Source of the DNA: Myxococcales bacterium
GTDB taxonomy: Bacteria > Myxococcota_A > Polyangia > Polyangiales > Polyangiaceae
NCBI GenBank assembly: GCA_016703425.1
Contig: JADJCA010000007.1
Coordinates: 1-64,000 of the forward strand
Direction: 5' to 3'
Length of the DNA stretch: 64,000 nt
A model generated the notes under the pieces. The model saw only the letters and a list, made by a program, of their open reading frames with translations. It did not search any database and had not been told where the DNA came from. Both the position numbers and the translations under genes were made by a program. Of this stretch, positions 19,362 through 27,228 are shown in pieces; the first letter of the stretch is position 1, and the number at the start of each line of letters is the position of its first letter.

Positions 19362-20636
19362 CTACGCGGCGCTCTCGTGCGGGTCGAGCGCACCGACGAG
19401 CTCGCCGAAACGAAAGAAGTTCGCGAGGCCTTCCGCCGTCGCCGCGTCGTCGAACGCTTGCCCGACGCGCGTCGCCTGCTCCTTTTGAGCCCGAAATCGG
19501 CCCAAGCGCGCCCGCATCTCCGGCAGCGTCTCGGCGAAGAACGCGAAGAGGGCGCCGAAGCGCGCCGGAACCTGCGCAGGGTGTAGGTCCCAACCTTGGA
19601 AAAACCCGCCGATCAGGCCGTGTCGGACAGCGTTGGCGTGGAGGCGCCACGCGTGATGCACGGCACGCTCGTTGACGGCACGCGCCTCGGCCGTGAGCGG
19701 CTCGCCCCGGTGCGGCTCGCCCCGGTGCGGCTCGATAGGAAGGACCGTGGTCGCGCCGTCGGAGAGCGCGAGGCCTTGACCCGCGAGGACGAACCGGACG
19801 ATGTGCTTCGCGAAGTCGCAGGCCGGGTGCTCGAGGCGCTGCGCCGAGCCGACGATGCCGAGGCTCGCTGTCAAATCGTAGCTCCCGATGTGCACGCCTG
19901 TGACGCGGCCAGCGCCCGCGCGCACAACCTCACCGAGCGGGCTCCTGCCATCCGGGCCCAGGACGATGGCCGGCGTCTCCACCATGAGCTCGAGGCCGAT
20001 GGCGCCGGACGAGAGACCGCTCGCCCGTTCGAGGTCATCGAGGCGCGACGAGAGAACGCGCACCTCAGCCGGGCCTTCGACCTTGGGGAGCGTGACCACG
20101 AACCCCGGCGGCAAGGCGCCACCGCCTTCGTCCAAGAGCGCCGTCATGAACGTGTCGAAGGTGCGCGCTGCGCGAAGGCGCGTGGCCACGGCGAGGGACT
20201 TCACGCGCACGCCGCTCAAGGGTGCTCCGCGACCTTCGCGCGCCGCGCGCGCGAGAGCTCGCCCCGCTCGCGCCGCGTGCTCGTCTTCTTCCGCGTCGGA
20301 GCGGACACCGTAGCCGTCCTCGAAGTCGATGCGGTAGTCCTCGACGGGCTCGCGCAGGAGCTTGGCGCGAACCCGTTCGAACGTACGGTCCTCGGTGCCC
20401 GCCGGCAGACCTAACGCCGCGGCGAAGGTGCTTGCGTCGCGCCCGTAGGTGTCGAAGGCGCGGCGCGCCAAGGCGCCCACCTTCTCGACGGTGCCTTCGG
20501 CGTACAGATGCGCGCCGCCGTAGACGACGTGCGCTGGCGCACGCCGCTCGAGGCGCGGAAGGAGTCGAGGCCGCGCCTCCGCGTTCGCGTCGGCCTCCCG
20601 AAAGAGCGCCGCCCAGGGCGAGCTCGCCAACGTCAC
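19362..20636 (-). CDS. HpcH/HpaI aldolase-like protein (DUF6986 type)
   Basis: 424 residues from GTG 20636, 10 bp after the FAD-subunit stop; longer in-frame starts would lie inside that gene. The sequence fits a CitE/HpcH-like TIM barrel: RIDFEDGYGVRSDAEED (metal-binding acidic cluster), VKSLA, FVVTLPKVEGP, ELMVETPAIV and GVHIGSYDLTASLGI. These resemble the metal and carboxylate ligands of HpcH/HpaI and malyl-CoA lyase enzymes. DUF6986 proteins tend to sit with purine or ureide breakdown genes, as here, so it may act on a 2-oxo acid from that path. That role is inference. A perfect HRGEP tandem repeat lies near residues 305-315. Confidence 0.75.
   Translation of the reverse strand: MTLASSPWAALFREADANAEARPRLLPRLERRAPAHVVYGGAHLYAEGTVEKVGALARRAFDTYGRDASTFAAALGLPAGTEDRTFERVRAKLLREPVEDYRIDFEDGYGVRSDAEEDEHAARAGRALARAAREGRGAPLSGVRVKSLAVATRLRAARTFDTFMTALLDEGGGALPPGFVVTLPKVEGPAEVRVLSSRLDDLERASGLSSGAIGLELMVETPAIVLGPDGRSPLGEVVRAGAGRVTGVHIGSYDLTASLGIVGSAQRLEHPACDFAKHIVRFVLAGQGLALSDGATTVLPIEPHRGEPHRGEPLTAEARAVNERAVHHAWRLHANAVRHGLIGGFFQGWDLHPAQVPARFGALFAFFAETLPEMRARLGRFRAQKEQATRVGQAFDDAATAEGLANFFRFGELVGALDPHESAA
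19698..19727. repeat. Two-copy 15-bp direct tandem repeat within the aldolase gene
   Basis: CGGCTCGCCCCGGTG occurs twice in a row (19698-19712, 19713-19727), with a partial third start after it. On the minus strand it encodes HRGEP twice. It keeps the frame and lies in a loop-like linker of the protein. Confidence 0.9.
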
Positions 20637-20646
20637 GACCGACTCG

Positions 20647-21552
20647 TCACAAGAAGAGAGCCTGCCGCACGAGCGCCTTGGTGACGTGAAGGCGATAGGG
20701 TCCCGTCGAGCGGACGTCGTCGATGGGTCGAATGTCATTCGCGACGGCCGCGTCCACGGCAGCGTGATCGAGCGACGCGAGCGATGCACCAGCGACAGCC
20801 AGCGACACGCCGCCGAGCGCGTGCGTCGTCGCCGCCACCGACGCCACGCCGAAGGCCGCGGAGCGGACGACGTCGCCGTCGAGCTCGACGACGCTCGCGA
20901 GGGCGACCTTCGAGATGGCCTGGGCGAGGCGCGTGCCGACCTTGCGCCAGAAGACCTTCGCCCCTGCCGACGGCACGACGACCTCGATGGCGCCGATGAG
21001 CTCGCCGGGAGCGAGCGCCGTCTTCCGGTATCCGAGCAGCGCGTCTTTGAGGGCGACGCGCCGGGCGCCTTTCGCGCTCACGAGCTCGAGCGTGGCCCCG
21101 AGAGCCAAGAGCGCCGCGACGCCGTCAGCCGCCGGCGAAGCGCTGGCCACGTTTCCGGCCAAAGTGCCGCGCGTTTGGATCTGCACGGCTCCAACGTCGC
21201 GCGCCATGTCGGCGAGCATCGGGAGGTGAGCGCCGACATCCCGGCTCTGGCGGAGATCCCAGTACGTCACGCCGCCGGCGAAGCGCAGCACCGAGCGACC
21301 GTCGACCTGACGCCGCTCGATGGCGTGGAAGTCGGCGATGCCCGTGAGGTCGATCACGCAGTCGATGGCGGTGGCGCGGTCGACGGGCAACAGGTGTCGG
21401 TCGACGATGACGTCGGTGCCGCCGGCGAGGGCCATGGCACGCTCTCCTTTGCCGAGGCTCTCAGCGAGCATCGCGGCGGCGTCTTCGAGCCTTCGCGGAC
21501 GAAGGAGCCGACAACGCTCGAGGCCCGCCGCGGCGTGCGCGACCTGACTCAC
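20647..21552 (-). CDS. Xanthine dehydrogenase-type FAD-binding subunit
   Basis: 301 residues. It has the two FAD-contact signatures of the molybdenum hydroxylase medium subunit: ALAGGTDVIVDRHL (about 40-53) and TRGTLAGNVASASPAADG (about 127-144), followed by the CO-dehydrogenase-flavoprotein-like C-terminal domain. It passes electrons from the Fe-S subunit to NAD+ or another acceptor. The ATG overlaps the end of the 2Fe-2S subunit gene (ATGA, 21549-21552). The three subunits are separate polypeptides, as in XdhABC and CoxMSL systems. Confidence 0.9.
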   Translation of the reverse strand: MSQVAHAAAGLERCRLLRPRRLEDAAAMLAESLGKGERAMALAGGTDVIVDRHLLPVDRATAIDCVIDLTGIADFHAIERRQVDGRSVLRFAGGVTYWDLRQSRDVGAHLPMLADMARDVGAVQIQTRGTLAGNVASASPAADGVAALLALGATLELVSAKGARRVALKDALLGYRKTALAPGELIGAIEVVVPSAGAKVFWRKVGTRLAQAISKVALASVVELDGDVVRSAAFGVASVAATTHALGGVSLAVAGASLASLDHAAVDAAVANDIRPIDDVRSTGPYRLHVTKALVRQALFL

Positions 21553-22025
21553 GACGCACCCGCTTGCTTACGGAGGTCGGCGGCGGCGTGAAGGATCGCG
21601 TCGACGATGCGCTGATAGCCCGTGCAACGACACAAGTTGCCCGCGATGGCGTCACGAACGTCGGCCTCGCTCGGCGAGCGGTTCGACTTCAAGAGAGCCT
21701 CCGCCGCCACGAGCATGCCCGGCGTGCAGATGCCGCACTGCGCGCCGCCGTCTTCGATGAAGCATCGTTGAAGCGAGGTGAGCGCGTCGCCGAGCGCGAG
21801 GCCCTCGACGGTCACGACCTCTTCTCCGTCGCATTGCCCGGCGGCGACGAGGCACGCGTTGACCGCGACACCGCCGAGGAGCACCGAACAGGCGCCACAC
21901 TCGCCTTCTCCGCAGCCCTCCTTGGTTCCCGTGAGGCCCAAGGGACCGCGCAGCACATCGAGCAGACGCGCCATCGGCGGAGCGTCAACGCTTACCGGCT
22001 TGCCGTTCACGATCATTCGAATCAT
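21549..22025 (-). CDS. Xanthine dehydrogenase-type 2Fe-2S subunit
   Basis: 158 residues from ATG 22025 (MIRMIVNGK), behind GGAGAG. The N-terminal plant-ferredoxin-like cluster site is GCGEGECGACSVLL plus a later Cys (VNAC); the second cluster site is QCGICTPGM and GNLCRCTGY. All eight Cys are present. Length and motif order are those of the small subunit of xanthine dehydrogenase/aldehyde oxidoreductase complexes. It sits between the molybdopterin and FAD subunit genes, overlapping the latter by 4 bp. Confidence 0.93.
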   Translation of the reverse strand: MIRMIVNGKPVSVDAPPMARLLDVLRGPLGLTGTKEGCGEGECGACSVLLGGVAVNACLVAAGQCDGEEVVTVEGLALGDALTSLQRCFIEDGGAQCGICTPGMLVAAEALLKSNRSPSEADVRDAIAGNLCRCTGYQRIVDAILHAAADLRKQAGAS

Positions 22026-22073
22026 GGAAGGAGACTCTCCAGAGAACGTGGCCAACAAAAAACGTAGTGCGCC

Positions 22074-24320
22074 TCAGCGAGCGGCTTTCGCCACGGCGGC
22101 GTAGAGCTGCTCCGGAAGGAGCGGAAGGTCGTCGAGGGTTACGCCGAGCGCTTGCTCCACGGCGGCGGCGATGGCCGGAGCGCCGCCGTCCATCGGCAGC
22201 TCACCGACACCTTTGGCGCCAGTGAAGCTGCCGGAGAACGGGTGCTCCACGAGGATCGTCGAGAAGGGCGGCGCGTCCTTGCTCGTGGGAATGACGTAGT
22301 TGGTCATGCGCGGGTTCATGATGCGGCCTTCCTTCCACACGACGGCTTCATACAGAGCCCAGCCGATGGCTTGGAGCGTGCCACCTTCGACTTGTCCCGC
22401 GCAGAGGACCGGATGAAGCGCCTTGCCGACGTCTTGCGCCGCCCAAAAGCCCAGCACCTTGGTCTCAAAGGTGTCGAGGTCGACCTCGACCTCGGCGATG
22501 TCGCAGCCCCAAGAATACGTGGGGTACGCGTCGCCCTGGTACGTGTCGTCGTTCCACTCGGCGGCGACCGGCGGCTCGTACTGAACGAGCGAGTGGACGG
22601 GGCCGGAGGCGAGCAGGCGGTCACCCGCGGCGGCAAAAGACTCGCCCGCCTGGCGCGCGGCGTTCACGCGCTTCGCGACGTCGCTCGCCGCTTGCCCGAC
22701 GATGGTGCCCACGACCATGATGGTGCGCGAGGCGACCGTGGGCCCCGAGTCGGGCACGTGCGTCGTCGAGGGCTGCTCGAAGTCGACCTCGGAAAAGGGA
22801 ACGCCGGCGGCGTCGGCGACGATCTGACGAAAGACCGTCTCGGTCCCCTGCCCGATGTCCGTGGAGGCCGTGCGCACGCGAAGGCGCCCCCCGGCCTCGA
22901 GGTCGACCTGCACCTTGCCCTTGAGGCGTCGCTCACCAGAGCCGGTAAACCCCGCACCGTGCATGAAGACGCAAGCGCCGATGCCGCGGCGAACGCGAGC
23001 CCCGCCCGGCAAACGAACCTCGCCCGTCGCCGCGTAGGCCCTTCGCTTGGCTTCGTAGCCGCTCGCCGCCTCCGCCTTCTCGACACATTCGTGGACGCCG
23101 ACGCTCTCTTTGAGCACCTGCCCGGTCACCGTCGTCTTGCCGATGCCGAGGAGGTTCTTCTTGCGCAGCGCCATCGGGTCCATGCCGAGCTTCTCGGCGA
23201 CGCGGTCGAGGTGGCGCTCGATGGCCCAGATGGTTTGCGGCGCACCGAAGCCGCGGAAGGCGCCGTTGGGCGGCGTGCTGGTCGCAACGGCGCATCCGGC
23301 CACGCGCGCGTGTCGCCACGCGTAGGCCCCCTGCGCGTGAAGGATGCCGCGCGAGAGAACGACGGGCGTCAGCGTCATGTAGGCCCCGCCGTCCATGACG
23401 CAATCAAACGACAACGCGACGAGCTCTCCGGCCTTCGTGCAGCCGGTCTTGATGTCGACGCGGGCCGGGTGCCGCTTCGTCGTCGCCTCGATGTCTTCGG
23501 CGCGCCCATAGACCATGCGCACCGGCCTGCCGGACACCTTGGAGAGCAGCGCCGCGTGGGCCGCGATGATGCTCGGGTACTCTTCCTTGCCACCGAAGCC
23601 GCCGCCGGTGACGGCTTGCGTGACGTGAACGCGCTCGCCCTCGAGGGCGAAGGCGCGCTTCATGGCCTTGTGCACGTAGTACGGGCACTGAAGCGAACCG
23701 GTGACGTGAACGCCCGCGTCGTCCCACCACGCGATCATGCCCTGCGGCTCGATGTAGAGCTGCTCCTGATGATGGACGGCGTACCGCCCCTCGACGACGA
23801 TCTCGCATTCGGCCAGGAGCGCGTCGATGGGGCGCTCGAGGCGATGCTCGATGAGGTACCGCTTCATCACGTTGTCGCGGCCCCAGATCACGTCGCGCGC
23901 TGCGAGCGCGTCGTCAAACGTGAGGACGGGGGAGAGCGGTTCGATGTCGAGGGTGAGCGCCTTGAGCGCCCGAGCGACGCGCACCGGATCGTCGCCGCAC
24001 ACGAGCGCCACCGGCTCGTACATGTGACGAACCACGTCTTTCGCCAAGAGCGGCTGGTCGTCTTCGATGAGCGCGACGACGTTGTCGCCGGGGATCTGGT
24101 CGGCCGTGACGACGGTGATGCCGGTCCAGTCGAAGGCAGGGTCCTTCACGATCCCTCGAATGCGTCCGCGGGCGACGTGGCTGCGCAACGTGGCCCCGTG
24201 GAGCGCGCCCGGCACGACGTAGTCGTCGATGTAGAGCGCGCGGCCCGTGACTTTGGCGGGACCGTCGACGCGCGGGACGTTTTGCCCGAGGAGCGATGCC
24301 ATCGCGAGAGGGTACGTCAT
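22074..24320 (-). CDS. Xanthine dehydrogenase-type molybdopterin subunit
   Basis: 748 residues from ATG 24320 (a second ATG at 24302 is possible). It carries VDGPAKVTGRALYIDDY, the molybdopterin contacts TGGGFGGKE and GAFRGFGAPQ, GQGTETVFRQI, and the catalytic Glu in GAKGVGELP (near 702). The CO-dehydrogenase signature AYRCSFR is absent, so this is a purine/aldehyde-type hydroxylase and not a CO dehydrogenase. The likely reaction is hydroxylation of xanthine, hypoxanthine or another N-heterocycle. First gene of the operon. No XdhC maturation gene follows. A MobA-like cytidylyltransferase candidate lies 16 kb away at 40109. Confidence 0.92.
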   Translation of the reverse strand: MTYPLAMASLLGQNVPRVDGPAKVTGRALYIDDYVVPGALHGATLRSHVARGRIRGIVKDPAFDWTGITVVTADQIPGDNVVALIEDDQPLLAKDVVRHMYEPVALVCGDDPVRVARALKALTLDIEPLSPVLTFDDALAARDVIWGRDNVMKRYLIEHRLERPIDALLAECEIVVEGRYAVHHQEQLYIEPQGMIAWWDDAGVHVTGSLQCPYYVHKAMKRAFALEGERVHVTQAVTGGGFGGKEEYPSIIAAHAALLSKVSGRPVRMVYGRAEDIEATTKRHPARVDIKTGCTKAGELVALSFDCVMDGGAYMTLTPVVLSRGILHAQGAYAWRHARVAGCAVATSTPPNGAFRGFGAPQTIWAIERHLDRVAEKLGMDPMALRKKNLLGIGKTTVTGQVLKESVGVHECVEKAEAASGYEAKRRAYAATGEVRLPGGARVRRGIGACVFMHGAGFTGSGERRLKGKVQVDLEAGGRLRVRTASTDIGQGTETVFRQIVADAAGVPFSEVDFEQPSTTHVPDSGPTVASRTIMVVGTIVGQAASDVAKRVNAARQAGESFAAAGDRLLASGPVHSLVQYEPPVAAEWNDDTYQGDAYPTYSWGCDIAEVEVDLDTFETKVLGFWAAQDVGKALHPVLCAGQVEGGTLQAIGWALYEAVVWKEGRIMNPRMTNYVIPTSKDAPPFSTILVEHPFSGSFTGAKGVGELPMDGGAPAIAAAVEQALGVTLDDLPLLPEQLYAAVAKAAR

Positions 24321-24481
24321 CACCGCGGCGAGGCGGCCTAGTTTTCTGCCGGCCCGGCGCGGCTGCCAGGGGCCCGCTTGGGGAGGGAACTCTCGGGAAG
24401 GGCGAGGTAGGGACCGCACATCAATGCGATCCAGATCAAGTGACGCTTGCACTCTCGGTGCAATGCCCGGAGGATCAACCG

Positions 24482-25309
24482 ATGCCGAGCCGTGGGCGTT
24501 CATCACCGAGCAGCGGCGGGCCTCCGAGCTCCCGCGGAGGCTCGAAGAGCCCGCTACCGCCAGCGTCGACGCGTGGCGGCGCTGGCTCGATCTCTCCCAA
24601 GGGCCGCGCCGCGCGGTTCGACGAAGCGCTCGCAGACGCCGAGCGCATGGCCCGGCGCGTCGAGGTGGTGCGGGAGACGGACCTCTTTGCGGCAGGCCTC
24701 TTGGCGCACGAGTACCTGGCGCGCGCGCGCACCGGAAACATGACTCCGCTTGAGCAGTCGGGGCACACCGACGAGTGGGTCACAGCCTTCGCCCGCCTCC
24801 AGGCCATCGCCGACCGCGCCGCGCTCCTCGCCGACTTCGAGGTGGAGGGGAGAGCGTACTTGGCGGCTCGCGCCACCGATGTCTTGCTCGCCGCGGGCCG
24901 CGACGTGTCGAGCGCGCTGGCCTCGGCACGGACCGCCGCGCGCGACGCCCGTCGTCGCGTCCTCCTCCTCCGCGGCTGCGCCACGCTTGCCGCCATGGCA
25001 GCCCCGGCCGCGGTGGCTCTCATCGGGTTCATTGGCCCCATGGGCGCCGGCGTTGGGGCGACGGTCGCCTTGGCCGTCGCTGCGGCCCTCGTGGTGCTCT
25101 CCTTCCGCTACGGCCGCACCGTCCGCGAAGCCACCGAGGAGGTCCAGCGACGCGAGCGGCTCGCCGCCGAACGCGCGCAATTCGAGGCGAGCGCCGACGG
25201 CCGCTCGCTCCTCCAGCGCGTTCAGGCGAAGCACCCGTTGCTGGTGAAGGTCACGCTGACGGCGGCGCAGAGCGTGAGCTCGCTGCCGGTGCCGAAGACC
25301 ACAAACTGA
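24482..25309 (+). CDS. Two-TM membrane protein with helical cytosolic domains, unknown function
   Basis: 275 residues from ATG 24482, which has GGAGG 8 bp upstream; the in-frame start at 24296 lacks this and overlaps the xdh gene. A Ser/Gly-rich N-terminus is followed by a helical segment (RFDEALADAERMARRV...) and two adjacent membrane helices around residues 160-210 (TLAAMAAPAAVALIG, GVGATVALAVAAALVVL), then a charged, coiled-coil-like tail (REATEEVQRRERLAAERAQF). The helical-hairpin layout suggests a membrane-bound regulatory or scaffolding protein. No family recognised. Confidence 0.72.
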   Translation: MPSRGRSSPSSGGPPSSRGGSKSPLPPASTRGGAGSISPKGRAARFDEALADAERMARRVEVVRETDLFAAGLLAHEYLARARTGNMTPLEQSGHTDEWVTAFARLQAIADRAALLADFEVEGRAYLAARATDVLLAAGRDVSSALASARTAARDARRRVLLLRGCATLAAMAAPAAVALIGFIGPMGAGVGATVALAVAAALVVLSFRYGRTVREATEEVQRRERLAAERAQFEASADGRSLLQRVQAKHPLLVKVTLTAAQSVSSLPVPKTTN

Positions 25310-25354
25310 CGCCGCGACGCAGTCCGCCAGCCTTCGCCGGCGGCGCGGCCCGCT

Positions 25355-27148
25355 TCAGTAGACGGCCGAGGTGCCGTTCTCGTTGATGCGCAGGCGCTTG
25401 CCGGCCGTCTGGTTCGGGATCGTGACGACGGTGCCGTCGGGCCAGAAGCGAACCTGCACGTCGTAGTTCTTGCCGGTCTCGGTGCCGAAATATTGCTCGA
25501 GCGGCGAGCGGTGGCTGGTGCTGGTGATGACCTCGCGATAGCCGCGCAAGAATGCGGCATCGCCCGCGTGGCCGGCCTCGTAGAGCGAGATCTTGGAGCC
25601 GAGAGCGCTCTTGATCTTCGTGCCGGCAGCGCGAACGGTGAGCCACCGGGCGCTGCCGAGGTCGTTGCGCCAAAGGCGATAGCCGATGGTCGCGGCCTGG
25701 CCCGTTTGCGTGAGGAGGTCGACGTCGCCGTCGGCGTCGATGTCGCCCACGAAGACGCGAGCAGGACGGCCGCCGGTCACCGAGAGCTTCCACGTGGTCG
25801 TCACGTCCTGAAACGTGCGGTTGCCGAGGTTGCGGTACACGCTGTTTTTGCCCAAGGACACGATGAGGTCGAGGTACCCGTCCTGATCGAGATCGGTGAA
25901 GACGGCTTGATCGTAGATGTGCGCGTAGACGTCGACGTTGCTCGTCGTCGTGGGCAGGAGCGCCGCGCCCGTGACGTCGCTGAAGTTGCCGGTGCCGTCG
26001 TTGCGCAAGAGGGCCATGCCAAGCTTGATGTTGGTGCCGGTGAGCGGTGCGCTGCCGGCCGCGGCGGAGCCCACGCCGATGAGGTCGAGGTCTCCGTCGT
26101 TGTCGTAGTCGCCCATGGCGATGCCAAAACAGGGCGCGTTGTCGAGGCCCGCCGTCACCGGCGCGTTGAAGCCTGCGCTGGCACCCTTCACGCCTTTGTT
26201 GAAGAGGACCTTCGTGGAGCAGCCGGTCGTCGACTGGAACACGTTGCCGGTCAGCGTCTGCATCACGATGTCGGGGAAGTGATCGCCGTTGAGGTCGGCC
26301 ATGTAGAGCGACGTGGAGGCGTTGCCCGTCGCCATCACGCCGGCCTTCTGCTCCCAATCGGAGGAGGCCGTTCCGGCGGTCTTGCGGTGCCACAAGCGGT
26401 TCGTGCCGTTGAAGTTCGACACCGCGAAGTCCAAGAGCCCGTCGCCGTCGTAATCGCCCCAGACCATGCCGTTGGCCTGGTGGTCCATCGACGACATGGC
26501 GAGGTTGGTGAAGCTGCCGGCGCCGTTGTTCAGGAACGTGGACGTATTGGAGGCGTCCCAGTTGGGGATGGCATCCATGAAGCCGTCGTTGTTGAAGTCG
26601 GCGAGCGAGAGCGACCACACGCCGCCGCTCGAGGCGTTCTTGATGGCCGCTGTCGCCACGGCCGTGAAGGTGCCGGTGCCGGAGTTCTTGCCGAGCCGGT
26701 TCTGGTTGTTGGCGCTGTCGTGATCGCCAAGGAAGACGTCGAGCTTGTCGTCGTTGTCGAAGTCTTCGATGGCGCAGTCGAAGGCCCAGTTCATCCCTGA
26801 CTCGAGCGTGCCGATGCCGGCTTGGCTTGTCACCTCGGTGAACTGCGTGAGCCCCGTCACCGGCGGCTTCGGCGGACCGGCGTCGTCGTTCACGACGCCT
26901 CCGTCTTTGGGCTTGGGGATCACCGCACCGTCGGGCAGCGTGATGAAGCCGCCGTCGCCGGTCGTGACGCTTCCGTCGGTTGCCGCGGCGCCGCCGTCGA
27001 GGCCGGTGCCGGTGCCGACGGGAGCGCCGTCAGGGAGCGTGCCCCCGGTGGGGCCGGGCGCCGATTCGGCCTCGTCCTCACCGCAACCGACCGCAACCGC
27101 CATCGCCACGAGCCCCGCGCGTACCCAAGCTTGCATGGGCTCCGGCAT
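25355..27148 (-). CDS. FG-GAP/VCBS-repeat lipoprotein with UnbV/ASPIC-like C-terminus
   Basis: 597 residues (an in-frame ATG lies at 27136). Lipobox-like AVAVGC, then a long DGG/Pro/Gly linker. From about residue 110, FG-GAP/VCBS-type calcium-binding repeats follow (IEDFDNDDKLDVFLGD, LADFNNDGFMDAIPN, WGDYDGDGLLDFAVSN, ADLNGDHFPDIV, MGDYDNDGDLDLIG, DLDQDGYLDLIVS, GDIDADGDVDLLTQ), predicting a seven-bladed propeller. The last 100 residues (WLTVRAAGTKIKSALGSKI ... VRFWPDGTV) match the ASPIC/UnbV domain as in CRTAC1-like proteins. A surface, calcium-binding adhesive role is likely; no catalytic residues are seen. Confidence 0.88.
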   Translation of the reverse strand: MPEPMQAWVRAGLVAMAVAVGCGEDEAESAPGPTGGTLPDGAPVGTGTGLDGGAAATDGSVTTGDGGFITLPDGAVIPKPKDGGVVNDDAGPPKPPVTGLTQFTEVTSQAGIGTLESGMNWAFDCAIEDFDNDDKLDVFLGDHDSANNQNRLGKNSGTGTFTAVATAAIKNASSGGVWSLSLADFNNDGFMDAIPNWDASNTSTFLNNGAGSFTNLAMSSMDHQANGMVWGDYDGDGLLDFAVSNFNGTNRLWHRKTAGTASSDWEQKAGVMATGNASTSLYMADLNGDHFPDIVMQTLTGNVFQSTTGCSTKVLFNKGVKGASAGFNAPVTAGLDNAPCFGIAMGDYDNDGDLDLIGVGSAAAGSAPLTGTNIKLGMALLRNDGTGNFSDVTGAALLPTTTSNVDVYAHIYDQAVFTDLDQDGYLDLIVSLGKNSVYRNLGNRTFQDVTTTWKLSVTGGRPARVFVGDIDADGDVDLLTQTGQAATIGYRLWRNDLGSARWLTVRAAGTKIKSALGSKISLYEAGHAGDAAFLRGYREVITSTSHRSPLEQYFGTETGKNYDVQVRFWPDGTVVTIPNQTAGKRLRINENGTSAVY

Positions 27149-27201
27149 AGCACGCGCGCTTGAAAGACGCCGCCGCGAGAAAATTGCAGTCAGGTGACAG
27201 T

Positions 27202-27220
27202 GCGTGATTCGAAATCACGC
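27202..27220. promoter_or_regulatory. Perfect 8-bp inverted repeat between two minus-strand genes
   Basis: GCGTGATT-CGA-AATCACGC. It lies 8 bp past the stop of the TPR/C39 gene and 54 bp upstream of the VCBS lipoprotein start (both minus strand). No T tract follows, so a terminator is unlikely. A dyad operator for the lipoprotein gene is possible. Confidence 0.4.
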
Positions 27221-27228
27221 CCGGCGAT

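Noticed and set aside
22152..24341. A 729-codon plus-strand open frame over the xdh subunit
   Set aside because: It mirrors the molybdopterin subunit gene on the other strand, with no motif of its own.
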